Of a DNA stretch of 64,000 bases, positions 44,876 through 54,610 are shown one piece after another. Made by a program: the position numbers and the translations under genes. Under the pieces are notes generated by a model. The model ran no database searches. It saw nothing but the letters and a program-made list of their open reading frames with translations, and was not told the origin of the DNA. Origin of the DNA: Saccharothrix saharensis (GTDB taxonomy: Bacteria; Actinomycetota; Actinomycetes; Mycobacteriales; Pseudonocardiaceae); assembly GCF_006716745.1 (NCBI RefSeq), contig NZ_VFPP01000001.1, forward strand, positions 7,513,386 to 7,577,385, read 5' to 3'. Every line of letters starts with the position of its first letter. Position 1 is the first letter of the stretch.

Positions 44876-46262
44876 GTGGCATACGGACAACCAGATGGAT
44901 CGAACGGGTGGCGATCCCGGTACAAACGGCCCGACGGCAGCTGGGGAGCAAGGCGGGTTTCCCTTCGGAGAAGGCCGCCGAAGAGTGGGGCGCCGAGCAA
45001 GAGGCGCTGATCCGTCGGAACATGTGGATCGACCCGAGGGACGCTGAGACGCCGTTCGGCGAGTTCGCCGAGGAGTGGTTCGCGGCGGTGTCACCACGCC
45101 TCGAACTCAACACGCAGGTCAAGTACCGGTCCTACCTCGACAACCACCTGCTTCCGCAGTGGCAGGCGTGGCGATGATCGGCATCTTCAACGGCTACGTC
45201 GAGATCGAGCGGTGGCTGTCGTGGCTTCATGACGAGGAGTACGCCGAGTCGAGCATCGCCTCGATCTTTGCCACGTTCTCGACCATTCTCAACGCTGGTG
45301 TTCGGGCGAAGATCATCCCCGCCAACCCTTGCTACGGCGTGAGGGTCACCGGTGGTGAGTTCGAGAACGAGCGACTGGTCGCCTCACCCGTGCAGGTGCT
45401 GCGGGCGGCCATGAGGTTGTACGAGTCGGAGATGGGCCTGTCCGGGTTCACGCTGTGCCTGCTCGACTTCTACACCGGAGGTCGGTGGAGCGAGCTGGTC
45501 GGGCAGGAGCGGCACGAGTACGACGAGGCGGGGCGGGCGATCACCGTCCGGTATCCGCTGAAGGAGGTCAGCGGAAAGCTGTTCAAAGCTGGTGCGGAGG
45601 TGTCGCACGACCGGCCGACGTCCAGGCCGGACGTGGGCCATGTCACTCCACGACGTACGAAAGGCAAACGGGGCAGGACGAAGACTCCAGCGGGGACGAG
45701 GCCGATCGTGCTGCCGCCCAGCATCGCTGTGTTCTACGAAACACTTCTCGACAGCCAGCGCGGCCCGTTCGTGTTCACCTCGCCGGATGGCACGTTGCTC
45801 CGCCGGAGCAACTTCCGACAGCGGTTCTGGCGGCCGGCCTGGGACGGACGCAAGCCCGACCAACCCAGTGCTCCTGATCACACTCCGGCAATCCTGCCGT
45901 GGATCACCTTCCACGAAGGCAGGCACACGCACGCGACCTGGATGGTCGAGGACGGCGTGCCGCAGGTCGCACGTCGAGCCCGGCTCGGGCAGAAGATGAA
46001 GGGGATCGCACGGGTCTACGACCATGTGACGAGCGTCATGAAGGCACAGCTGATCAACGGTCTGGAAGCACGGTGGTTCGGATCGCTGCTGGCCCTTCGG
46101 GACGACGAACTGGCCACAATCATCGGATGGTTCCCGCACCTGCGGGCCGCAGTCGCGGACCTGCGAGCACTACCGTCCGAGCGTGCCATCGCCTTTTTAT
46201 CGCCTTTGATCTTGCACAACATGCAAGAAGCCCGGCCTCAAGATCGAGGACCGGGCTTCTGA
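44876..46262 (+). pseudogene. int: Tyrosine integrase 2 with two frameshifts
   Basis: GTG 44876 after GAAGGAAGGGA opens Y-G-Q-P-D-G-S-N-G-W-R-S-R-Y, a typical integrase start. A one-base loss near 44943 shifts the frame to S-K-A-G-F-P-S-E-K-A-A-E-E-W and the arm-binding domain. Another shift near 45170 leads into I-G-I-F-N-G-Y-V and the catalytic part: G-G-R-W-S-E-L (Arg I), H-E-G-R-H-T-H-A-T (His/Arg II), L-G-Q-K (Gln instead of the usual His) and V-Y-D-H-V-T (Tyr). It ends 14 bases from the tRNA-Val 3' end. The island is probably no longer self-excising. Confidence 0.82.
46226..46260. terminator. Hairpin at the end of integrase 2
   Basis: AGAAGCCCGG and its complement, with an inner CCTC/GAGG pair and one bulged base. 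It overlaps the last codons of the integrase, as the comparable hairpin does at integrase 1. Confidence 0.6.
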
Positions 46263-46276
46263 CCTGCGTTTATCTA

Positions 46277-46351
<75 letters not shown>

Positions 46352-46352
46352 G

Positions 46353-46424
46353 AGGCGGAGACGGGAATCGAACCCGTGTACAGGGCTTTGCAGGCCCTTG
46401 CCTAAGCCACTCGGCCACTCCGCC
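46353..46424 (-). tRNA. tRNA-Cys (anticodon GCA)
   Basis: Acceptor GGCGGAG/CTCCGCC, anticodon loop CTGCAAA in stem GGGC/GCCC, T-loop GTTCGAATC, discriminator U. It directly follows the tRNA-Val gene. Confidence 0.93.
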
Positions 46425-46482
46425 GTGATTCCTGAAGGCTAGCACCCAGGAGTCAGGCCTGAGCCCAAGGGGCCCTCTGCCG

Positions 46483-46555
46483 AGCGGATGACGAGACTCG
46501 AACTCGCGACCCTCACCTTGGCAAGGTGATGCGCTACCAACTGCGCTACATCCGC
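46483..46555 (-). tRNA. tRNA-Gly (anticodon GCC)
   Basis: Acceptor GCGGATG/CATCCGC, anticodon loop TTGCCAA in stem CACC/GGTG, T-loop GTTCGAGTC. First of a three-tRNA cluster read toward lower coordinates. Confidence 0.94.
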
Positions 46556-46699
46556 ATGCTCCGTGGATATCGCGGAACTTTCCCTTTTGGGGCTTGTCGT
46601 TCCGGTCTTCCCCGGTGCGAGAGGAACTTTATTACATGCACCGCAGCGGGATCAAATCGGGGGTCCCTTGATCCCCGGGCAGGCCCGCTACCTGCGCTT

Positions 46700-47125
46700 T
46701 TACGTCAGGTCGTTGGAGATCAGGTGGGTCAGGGCCTCGTCCACGTCGACCCACAGGTGCTCGTTGCCGGGCACCACGACGTCGTAGGTCCGGTCGAGGA
46801 AGTCGGCCAGTTCCTGCGCCGAGGCCTCGAACATGGCGTGGCCGGACGGCGAGCTCAGCTCGATCACGACGACTTCGGGGTCGTCGGCGGCCGGGCGGAT
46901 GCGGACGTCGCCGTCACCCGCGTCGGCGATCAGGCCGTCGGCGAGGAGGTCGCGGGCGAAGACCCACTCCACCCAGCCGGCGCGGCCGGTGCGGAACGCG
47001 GCGACTACCGCGTACGGGTCTTTCGTGTCATAACGAAGCTCCACCTGCACCGGGACGGCCGGGGTCCGCGGCGCCAGCAGGTCGAAGACCGCTGTTGAGC
47101 GGAGTGTCACGTGGTCGTTGCGCAT
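46700..47125 (-). CDS. ssgB: SsgA/SsgB-family sporulation and cell-division regulator
   Basis: A 141-aa protein with the SsgA-like family pattern: V-Q-V-E-L-R-Y-D-T-K-D-P-Y-A-V near residue 28, G-W-V-E-W-V-F-A-R-D-L-L-A-D-G-L near 55, and I-E-L-S-S-P-S-G-H-A near 95. Family members recruit FtsZ to sporulation septa; SsgB is the most conserved member and the best match by length and sequence, though another paralogue is possible. The ATG at 47125 has GAGGG upstream. It supports a filamentous, sporulating or fragmenting actinomycete host. Confidence 0.85.
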   Translation of the reverse strand: MRNDHVTLRSTAVFDLLAPRTPAVPVQVELRYDTKDPYAVVAAFRTGRAGWVEWVFARDLLADGLIADAGDGDVRIRPAADDPEVVVIELSSPSGHAMFEASAQELADFLDRTYDVVVPGNEHLWVDVDEALTHLISNDLT

Positions 47126-47449
47126 CGTCGTTACCCTCTTCTCCCTTCCCGGCCAATGGAACGACCGAGTTCTCTTCTTGTGACGTATATGTGGCGAGGA
47201 ACGCTCGACTCCAGATGGTTTATCACCCGATCGGGCCCATACAACTCCACTGGGCGACCACCTCGATGCGTTCCGTGTCCACTGGGTCCGGCTCCACCCA
47301 TCTTGCTGGGTTTGGCCTGACCCCGGTACCGGCTGTTGCGCGAATGTTGGACGGAGGGCCCTCTCTGGTGGCTGGCCCACCCTCACGACGCGACACCGGC
47401 CACCGCACGACCGACGTGGAACTCGCCGCCGGGGTCACGATGGGTGACC
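47126..47449. other. Intergenic region, ssgB promoter side
   Basis: About 320 bp with no coding signal; it must contain the ssgB promoter. Nothing else recognised. Confidence 0.4.
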
Positions 47450-47783
47450 GCACCCGCGTTCGGCGAACTCTACGACCGGCACGCGACGCCCTCGTACCGG
47501 CTGACCCTGCGGATCTGCGTCCATCCCGGCCTGGCCGGGGACGTCGTCCAGGAGGCGTCTCCGGCCCTCTGGCGCACGCCGCGACCTACGACGGCTCCCG
47601 CAGCGGCTTGGCACGTGGCTGGTGACCGTGGTGCGCCACCGCGCGGTCGACGCGGTCCGCCGCGAGAAGGCCCAGCGTAGACGAAGTGTGCCCTTGCCTG
47701 GCGAGGTCTCCGAGCGCAACGTCACACCGACGGAGGTCCCAGAGCGCGCCGTTGACCGGAGTGATCGGCGCGGAGGTGCGTGA
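47450..47783 (+). pseudogene. ECF sigma factor remnant, frameshifted
   Basis: Reads F-G-E-L-Y-D-R-H-A then L-A-G-D-V-V-Q-E-A-S-P-A-L-W-R-T-P, the region-2 signature of ECF sigma factors. A frame change near 47605 leads to T-W-L-V-T-V-V-R-H-R-A-V-D-A-V-R-R-E-K-A-Q-R-R-R. Region 4 is missing. It is a dead fragment. Confidence 0.65.
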
Positions 47784-48229
47784 CGCGCTGCGGCGGTTGG
47801 TCGGCCGGAGATTGCGGCTTACCCAGCTGGACGGTCGGGTGGCGCAGCGGGACGTGCGTGCGGAGCGGTTGAAGCGCGCGCTGGAGATCGCGGTCGACCC
47901 GGAGTCGGGCCGTGCTGCGGAGCGTGTCGGGTGACACGGTGACCGCATTGCTGTCAGGCGTGAACGCCGTCGCAGCCATGCCGGCGGACCTGCCGGCAAC
48001 GACGCGACGCGGCAGGTTCACTCGGTGTCGGGGATCAGCGAGGTGGAACTTGTGGCATTGACCACATTCGACGTCGCGGCGGATACTCGGAACGTCCGGT
48101 TGCCGGCGTGGTCCGCGGACGCGTGACTGCATCACGGCTTCGGGATCTCGCTGCAAGAGGGCCGCACGGCACCGGCGCAACCGTCGTCCGTACTCGCATC
48201 GGGCCAGGTGAGCCCTGCGTGAACCACGA
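47784..48229. other. Decayed region
   Basis: About 445 bp with short open frames (for example R-D-A-L-R-R-L-V-G-R near 47780) but no family. It probably contains further relics of the sigma-factor locus. Confidence 0.35.
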
Positions 48230-48676
48230 ATGAGCGATGATGTGCGCATGAGCACAGAACAGCGCGAAGACACCGACAAGGGGACGGGGCACCGCCACCG
48301 GTTCCGCCGCAACCCCGCGCTGAACCTGACCTACCGCATCGGTGTCGGCGTGGTCGGCGGCTTGGTCCTGGTCGCGGGCGTGCTGATGATCCCGTACCCG
48401 GGTCCCGGCTGGCTGGTCGTCTTCGCAGGTCTGGCGATCCTGGCCACCGAGTTCGAGTGGGCGGGCCGGGTGCTGAGGTTCGCCAAGCGCTACTACGACG
48501 CGTGGGTGGCGTGGCTGAAGCGGCAGAACCTCTTGGTGAAGGGTCTCGTGCTGGCCGCCACCGGGCTGGTCGTGGCGGTCACGTGCTGGCTGCTCGGCGC
48601 GTTCGCGCTGGTCGGCGGCTGGTTCGGGCTGGAGTGGAGCTGGTTGCAGAGCCCGATTTTTGGTTCGCGGGGATGA
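48230..48676 (+). CDS. PGPGW-motif small transmembrane protein
   Basis: A 148-aa protein with a hydrophilic His/Arg-rich N-terminus and three to four hydrophobic segments. It has the signature I-P-Y-P-G-P-G-W near residue 62, defining the putative transmembrane PGPGW family (TIGR02611-like). Function unknown. ATG 48230 or ATG 48248 may be the start; neither has a strong ribosome site. Confidence 0.8.
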   Translation: MSDDVRMSTEQREDTDKGTGHRHRFRRNPALNLTYRIGVGVVGGLVLVAGVLMIPYPGPGWLVVFAGLAILATEFEWAGRVLRFAKRYYDAWVAWLKRQNLLVKGLVLAATGLVVAVTCWLLGAFALVGGWFGLEWSWLQSPIFGSRG

Positions 48677-48725
48677 TGTTGTAAGCTATGGCCACACCGC
48701 GAGAGCGGGAGCGGGAACTGAATAA

Positions 48726-48797
48726 GGGCGTTTAGCTCAGCGGGAGAGCGCTTCGTTCACACCGAAGAGGTCACTGGTTCGATCCCAGTATCGCCCA
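48726..48797 (+). tRNA. tRNA-Val (anticodon CAC)
   Basis: Cloverleaf with D-arm GCTCAGCGGGAGAGC, anticodon loop TTCACAC in stem TTCG/CGAA, and T-loop GTTCGATCC. Acceptor GGGCGTT against ATCGCCC leaves one T-T mismatch at the sixth pair. No CCA encoded. The adjacent integrase pseudogene suggests its 3' end is an integration site. Confidence 0.9.
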
Positions 48798-48913
48798 CAG
48801 TGTGTTTTACGTGGTCAACGGCTCGTAGACGATCTTCGTCTGCGGGCCGTTGATCGTTTGTGGGAGCAAAATGGGAGCAACTGATCTTGACCACAGTTGT
48901 TGCTTCGAAGAGG

Positions 48914-49760
48914 TCACAGGGTTTTGCTCCCATACTGCTCGCAGCGGGCTTGGAGTCCTGCGAGCATCGCGTCGACCATCGGCCGGGTGACGTGGGAGTA
49001 GACGCCCATGACGCCGCGGAACTTGTGTCCGATCCTCTTGTGCTGGAGTACTTCGGTAACGCCGTCCTCGATGAGCCGGGTCTTGGGGGTGTGGCGCAGG
49101 TCGTGGAAGTGCATGTGCGGTTTGATCGGTGCCCACCCCAGCGTCGTGTCGCCCTGTAGCGCGGGTAGCCAGACCCGTCGGCGGAAGTGGAGCGGCGGTG
49201 CAGGCCGCCGTCCTGGCCGGTGAACACGAACTGCCCGGTCGGCTTCGCGCACCGCCAGCTCCGCCAGCTGTTCGGCGAGGAACGTCGGCAGGTGCACGGT
49301 GCGGACGCCGGCCGGTGTCTTGGGCGGGTTGAGGTGCAGCTTGCCGTGCGGTTCGTGTAGCGCGCCGTCGCGGGCGTCGATGCGGATCTCCTGCTTGTCC
49401 AGGTCGACCCGGGACCACTGCAGTCCGGCCAGTTCACCCCAGCGCATGCCGGTGTAGGCCGCGGTGACGATCAGGACGGGGTTACCGGCCGGTGTCCGTT
49501 CGGCCAGCGCGGTCACCTCATCGGCCTCGGCGTGCGGCCGCTCGGGTTGGTCACCGGAGTTGAGTCGCGGGTTGCGGCACGAGTTCGATCCGAACAGGCC
49601 TTCGTCGACCGCCTCACCCAGGATCATCGACAACAGCCCGACGACGTCGGCGACGCTGCGCTCGCTCAACGACCGCCGCAACGTCTTCGCCCACGCCTTG
49701 ATCACCAGCCGCGACAACTCGCCCACTCCGTGCCGGTGAAGCGGGGCAGGATGTAGGCGT
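48914..49760 (-). pseudogene. int: Tyrosine integrase 3, multiply frameshifted
   Basis: The minus strand reads V-I-K-A-W-A-K-T-L-R-R-S-L-S-E-R, T-G-M-R-W-G-E-L-A-G-L (Arg I), F-H-D-L-R-H-T-P-K (His/Arg II) and G-V-Y-S-H-V-T-R (Tyr). A ~25-residue stretch (G-Q-F-V-F-T-G-Q-D-G-G-L) is in another frame, and the N-terminal half is shifted again near 49710. It is a close relative of integrase 1. Its C-terminus faces tRNA-Val(CAC), so the element extended to the right. Confidence 0.8.
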
Positions 49761-49764
49761 CGGG

Positions 49765-50131
49765 TTGGCACACCCTCGCTGGGCTGGAACGTCAGGCCAG
49801 CCACCACCACGCCGCCCGGGAAGCGCTGCACGAGTGCCGGCGAGCCCTGGCTGGCGTGTCCGGGTGGTCGGAGGTGGGGTTGGGCCGGATGTACGTGCAG
49901 GAACTGTTCCTGCTGGCAGGCGCGGCGGAGGGCGAGCTCGCCGAGACGGTGTTCAGTCGAGGCGGACCGGCAGGCCCGCGACTTGCCTGACCTGCCCCTG
50001 GTGGTGTTGCACACCGCCGCCGAAGCGGCCGACAAGATCGGCGACCGAACCAGGGCTGGCATTACCGGAAGCTCCGCGATGCCGAGCAACAGCGCATCGA
50101 CACCGAGATGGGGCGAGCCCGCCGTTGACGT
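49765..50131 (+). pseudogene. Unrecognised coding remnant
   Basis: Plus-strand frames read H-A-A-R-E-A-L-H-E-C-R-R-A-L-A-G-V-S and, after a shift, L-P-L-V-V-L-H-T-A-A-E-A-A-D-K-I-G-D-R-T. They look like pieces of one helical protein broken by a frameshift. Family unknown. Confidence 0.35.
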
Positions 50132-50447
50132 GCCACCATCAGACCCTGGCAGGACCTCGACCCCTCACCGTCCGGCATGAGCACGCTCAGGGCACGCGAT
50201 CAGCGGCATGAGAGTGCATTGCGGCCGATCTTCGGCGGTTTGATCAACCAGCACGTGCCCTCCACCTAACGGACAGGTCACAGCCAGCGGCCGGCTTCTG
50301 ACACTCACAGGGATGAAGCCGTGCCCCGAAAGCACCCTTCCCGATGCCGCGTACCGGCCCTACAGTTGCCCGGCAAGACTGGGAAGCGCGGTTCACCTTT
50401 GCAGTCCGAGGGGTGACGACTGTGCACAGGAACGAAGAGGTGTTCAT
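50132..50447. other. Intergenic region
   Basis: About 315 bp with no recognised gene or repeat; presumably holds the promoter of the secreted-protein gene. Confidence 0.35.
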
Positions 50448-50933
50448 TTGAGGACAATCCTCGGGATGCTATTTGTGATATACATGGCCACAGCGATCGC
50501 CATAGTCGGCACCGGGACCGCGAGCGCCACCGAAACCTCCTCACTAAGGACGACGGTCGATGCCGGGATCATGGCTTCGCCGAAGTGCGGCGGCACCCAA
50601 AACTTCGGGCCGATCCGCTATCAGCCGTGCGTGCGATATAACTGCGACAATACTTCCTGTTTCCACCGCGGATACCTCGGCCTGATCAACACCGCCACGA
50701 GTGCCCGAACGGTCACCTGGACACTCGATTACTCCATCGATGACGGAGAATGGTACTGGGAGGACAGCGGCACCGTGACGCTCGCCGCCGGGCAGCAGAT
50801 GACGATCCATACCAGCGGTGACCGTCTGTTCAAGTCGCCCTGCGGGGTCACTGTTTGGAGAATGCTGCACGTTTCCTATAGTTCCGGGACCAGTGGACCT
50901 GCCTATGCCTGGGACTATATGGCCTGCGGGTAG
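50448..50933 (+). CDS. Secreted small Cys-containing protein
   Basis: A 161-aa frame. A signal peptide (hydrophobic L-G-M-L-F-V-I-Y-M-A-T-A-I-A-I-V, cleavage around A-S-A-T-E) is followed by a mature domain with five cysteines (C-G-G near the start, then C-V-R-Y-N-C, S-C-F, P-C-G) and many Trp/Tyr/Thr, suggesting a compact disulfide-bonded beta fold. TTG 50448 is chosen because GAAGAGG lies seven bases upstream and it completes the signal peptide; ATG 50466 is the alternative. Function unknown. Confidence 0.55.
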   Translation: MRTILGMLFVIYMATAIAIVGTGTASATETSSLRTTVDAGIMASPKCGGTQNFGPIRYQPCVRYNCDNTSCFHRGYLGLINTATSARTVTWTLDYSIDDGEWYWEDSGTVTLAAGQQMTIHTSGDRLFKSPCGVTVWRMLHVSYSSGTSGPAYAWDYMACG

Positions 50934-51065
50934 TCGATCAGACACTTCTGTTCGTAATGCCGAGTTTGCCGGCCGGAGGCGTTGACCACTGGCCGGCAAT
51001 CCGTGCGCTCACCATGGTGTTGAGGATGTCGCCCAGTCGTTGCCGTCGGCGGATGTCGAGGTGGG

Positions 51066-52032
51066 CTATGGCTGCTTGGTCGGTGGCTGGTGGTGGCAGT
51101 GGGGGTGTAGTGGTCGGGCGTTGGCGATGCCTTGGTGGGGTCGGTGGGGGTTGTAGAACTGCTCGTGCTCGCGCAGGGTGTGGAGTAGGTGCTGTTGGTT
51201 CCAGATCAGCGTGCGGTCGAGGAGTTCTCGGCGGCAACTGCGGATCCAGCGTTCCATGATCGCGTTCATCCGCGGGATGCGGACTCCGCTGAGGACGACC
51301 TTGATGCCGCGTCGACGAGGACAGCGTCGAACAGGGCGGGGGTACTTCCCGTCGCGGTCACGGATCAGGAACCGTGCGGGGCTGCCCGCGCTTTGAAGGT
51401 CCATGACGAGGTTTCGGGCGGCGTGGGCGACCCAGGCCGCGGTGGGATGCGCGCTGGTGCCGAGGACGCGGATCCGGCGGTTGGCGTGTTCGATGACCGC
51501 GAGTACGTACAGGCGGGTGCCGCTCAACGTGGAGGTCTCGAAGAAGTCGCAGGCCAGGAGCACGTCGGCTTGGGAGTGGAAAAGGCCGACCACGTCGTCG
51601 TGGTGCATTCGGGCGCCGGGTCGATTCCGGCGTCGTTGAGGATCTGCCAGACGGTGGACGCGGCGATTTTGATGCCGAGTGCGAGGAGCTCGCCGTGATG
51701 CGGCGGTAGCCCCAGGCGGGGTTCTCCCGCGCCAGGCGCAGCACCACGAGTCCGATCGAGCGGATGGTCCGTGGTCGGCCGGGCCGCTTGGGGCGGGAGC
51801 CGGCCGCGTGGCGGCGTGCGATGAGGCTGCGGTGCCATCGCAGCACTGTCTCCGGACGCACCGGCAATCGGAGCCGACGAAGTGTGGCGGCCGGAAGTCG
51901 GTGTAGCAGTGTCGTGAGCACCGCTCGGTCGCCGGGAGAGAGCCGCAGACGGGCGTTACCCAGTTGGCGTTTCAGGATCGTGATTTGGTGCCGTAGCGCC
52001 AGGATCTCCACGTCCTTGTCCCGATCGCTCAT
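51066..52032 (-). pseudogene. Integrase-core (rve) transposase, frameshifted
   Basis: Starts K-D-V-E-I-L-A-L-R-H-Q-I-T-I-L-K-R-Q-L and continues through an HTH part. It changes frame near 51690 (L-G-I-K-I-A-A-S-T-V-W-Q-I-L) and again near 51590. The DDE core is visible: L-L-A-C-D-F-F-E-T, F-L-I-R-D-R-D-G-K-Y and N-A-I-M-E-R-W-I. At least two frameshifts; inactive. Confidence 0.75.
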
Positions 52033-52219
52033 GGGGTAACAGGCGCAGCAGCGCGAACACGTTGTTCATGCCGAGGTCAGCCAGTCGGAGCAGCAGCCGC
52101 TCATCATGCCGTGCTGGTCGACGTCACAGCGAATGGCAGCCGTGCCCGCGAACGCTCAACTCCCCTTGGGCTTCGTACGTCCTCTACCAGCATGGATGAA
52201 GTTACCGGCAGGCACAGCC

Positions 52220-52741
52220 TCAGGCGAAGACGTAGGTGCCAATGCCCGCCGCCGTGGTGAGGCCGGGTTCGGTGAGACAGGCCGGCAGGTTGAGGTTGGC
52301 CAACTCGACGATGTGCGTGGTGGAGGCACCGGTGAACTTGCCCGCGGTCACCGTCCCGCTCTCCACGATGACCAGCGTGCCCAGCACGTAGTTGGCGGAC
52401 CGGGTGTAGTCGATCGTGCTGGTGTGGCCGGTGTGCCAGGTGATCGTGTACGAGCCCTTGCCCGACGCCGCGAGATCGCTGCACGAGCGGGTGAGGCCGC
52501 GGATGGTCGCCTGGACATGCCCACTTATGACGGCCGGATCGGTGAGGGACGTGCAGGAGAGGACGTTGTGCACGCTCACGTCCACTGGCCGGGGTGTGGT
52601 GAGCAGGCCAGGGGAGTAGGTCACCGACTCGTTCTCTGTGCAGGTGAGATCGCCCGGAGTCGCGTGGGCGGAGGACGGCGGGAACAGCAGGGACAACGTG
52701 ATCAGCGCCGACAGGATGAGCAGACCTCGGATGCTTCGCAC
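52220..52741 (-). CDS. Secreted protein, paralogue of the divergent gene at 52993
   Basis: A 173-aa protein with a clear signal peptide (S-I-R-G-L-L-I-L-S-A-L-I-T-L-S-L-L-F, cut near S-A-H-A-T). The mature part has four cysteines and a repeated beta-rich plan: S-P-G-L-L-T-T-P-R, V-S-G-H style strand, S-C-S-D-L-A-A-S-G, then Y-T-I-T-W. It aligns along its length with the divergent secreted protein. GTG 52741 has GGAGG four bases upstream. Function unknown. Confidence 0.68.
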   Translation of the reverse strand: MRSIRGLLILSALITLSLLFPPSSAHATPGDLTCTENESVTYSPGLLTTPRPVDVSVHNVLSCTSLTDPAVISGHVQATIRGLTRSCSDLAASGKGSYTITWHTGHTSTIDYTRSANYVLGTLVIVESGTVTAGKFTGASTTHIVELANLNLPACLTEPGLTTAAGIGTYVFA

Positions 52742-52992
52742 TGCACCTCCACGGGGTGGGCTACCGGACGTGCACGACACTCGGACATGCGAGGAGACCT
52801 CGGTCCACGGCGACCGAGTCTCGCGGCTCGCTCCTCGGTCCTCAATCGGCTGAAAGGCTTGCGGTGGACCGCTGTCCGCGGAGTCCTTCGGTGCGTGCCG
52901 CAGAACTGCGGAGTCGATCGGCGCGAGGAAGTTCAGGATTCCGGGGCGGACCCTGCGCCGTCATGGTGTGCCCTATCCCGGAGGAGGCTCTG

Positions 52993-53508
52993 ATGAGGCT
53001 GTCACGACTGGCCGGCGGCGCGGTGGTGGTGGTGCTGGTAGGCGCCTTGTCCGCCGCGCCGGCGCAGGCCGCGACCGTGGAGCAGGTCTGCGTGGGCACC
53101 GAGGTCACCACCTTCGACCCGCCGCTGACCTTCACCCCGCGCGAGACCACGATCGCCGTCAGCGGCGTCTTCCCCTCGTGCGCGAACGCAGGCGCGGTGA
53201 CCGGGACCTACGCGGAGACGTTCAGCCTGACCGCGTCCTGCCTGACGCTGTTCGACTCCGGAGCGGCACAGCGGACGTTCACCTGGGGTGGGACGCTGGC
53301 CCCCAGCGAGTTCCAGTACAACGCCGTTTCCAACGCGGCGGGCGCTGCCGTGGTCACCACGAACACCGGGGTCGTCACCTCCGGCGGGTTCGCCCCGGCC
53401 GGGGCGGTGCAGGTGGTCAGCCTGGTGACGCCGAACGCCCTCCAGTGCCTGACCGCGGGAGTGGCGAGCATGGCCGGACCGACCACGCTCACCATCCAGC
53501 GCTCCTGA
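52993..53508 (+). CDS. Secreted protein, paralogue of the gene at 52220
   Basis: A 171-aa protein with a signal peptide (R-L-A-G-G-A-V-V-V-V-L-V-G-A-L-S-A-A-P-A-Q-A). The mature region (D-P-P-L-T-F-T-P-R-E, S-C-L-T-L-F-D-S-G, F-T-W-G-G, T-S-G-G-F, L-Q-C-L-T-A-G) matches its neighbour in cysteine spacing and motif order. The ATG follows GGAGGAGG. The pair is divergent across 250 bp and flanked by two transposase relics. Confidence 0.7.
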   Translation: MRLSRLAGGAVVVVLVGALSAAPAQAATVEQVCVGTEVTTFDPPLTFTPRETTIAVSGVFPSCANAGAVTGTYAETFSLTASCLTLFDSGAAQRTFTWGGTLAPSEFQYNAVSNAAGAAVVTTNTGVVTSGGFAPAGAVQVVSLVTPNALQCLTAGVASMAGPTTLTIQRS

Positions 53509-53553
53509 CGGAGTTCGGCTCCACGACCTCGTCCGCCAAGACCGGAGCGGCCG

Positions 53554-54600
53554 CTAGTACCCGCGTCCCTGCATGCAGCCGACCCAGGACGCGGTGGTGA
53601 CGACGATGTCGGCCGGGTGGGTCTGGGTCACCGTCCCGTCCGACACCCGGACGTGGCCAGCGAGCTGCAGTGCTCGGTGGGGCCGGCGGTGGTTGTAGTG
53701 GGTCGCGTAGCGGTCCAGCGCTGTCCGCAGGTGGCGTTCGTTGATGATGAGCAGGCGGTCGGTGACTCGCGCCTGACGGTTCCGACAAATCGTTCGGCGT
53801 GGGCGTTGGCTCGCGGACACCGTGGTGGGATCTTCACGACCTGGATGTCGGTGGCGGAGAAGACCGCGTCGGACGAGGCGGTGAACTGACCGGCCCGATC
53901 GCGGATGAGGAACCGGAAGCTGTCGGCCCGGTAACCGAGGTCCATGAGCAGGTTGCGGGCTTGTTGGGTGGTCCATGCCCCGTCAGGGTTGGTGGTGCCG
54001 AGGATGTGGACGTAGCGGGTGGCGACGTCCATCACGAAGAAGACGTACACGCGCTCGAGGGTGACGGCGCAGTCGACGTGGGAGAAGTCGCAGGCCAACA
54101 TGCTCGCCGCCTGGGCGCGAAGGAATCGTCGCCAGGAGGTGTCGGTGTCGCGCTGGGGCGCGGGCGGCATTCGCAGGCGCTTGAGCACGCGGCGGATGGT
54201 CGAGGCAGCTGTCCGATGTCCGAGCTCGAGCAGCTCGCCTTGGATGCGGCGGTAGCCCCCGCCCGCGTTTTCTCGGGCCATTCTCTCGATCAACGCCGCC
54301 ACAGTGTCGTCGATCGGTGGGCGTCCGGTGCGGTTCGGGTAGGTCCACTTCTTCGCTACCAGGCGCCGGTGCCGGCGCAAAAAGGTGCCCGGTGTCACCA
54401 CTCGGTGCTCGCGCGGCAGTCGGGGGAGCGAGCCGGCGCACCGATGCGGTGGGCACCGCGCGATTCGGCCCAGGCCTGTCGCGGGCGAGGGATGGCCCGG
54501 CGCAGCACTGCGACCTCGTGCCACGGCACCAGGTGCCGACGAACCGCTCGGTGCGCGATCACCGCAGCTCAGCGTCTCGGTTCTGGAACCCCCATGTCCG
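53554..54600 (-). pseudogene. Integrase-core transposase, frameshifted
   Basis: Contains [48 protein letters not shown] and [15 protein letters not shown]. The frame then breaks, and [20 protein letters not shown] continues one frame over. The N-terminal region upstream of ~54400 is also out of frame. Related to but distinct from the 51.1-52.0 kb copy. Confidence 0.75.
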
Positions 54601-54610
54601 TCGGACGGGT

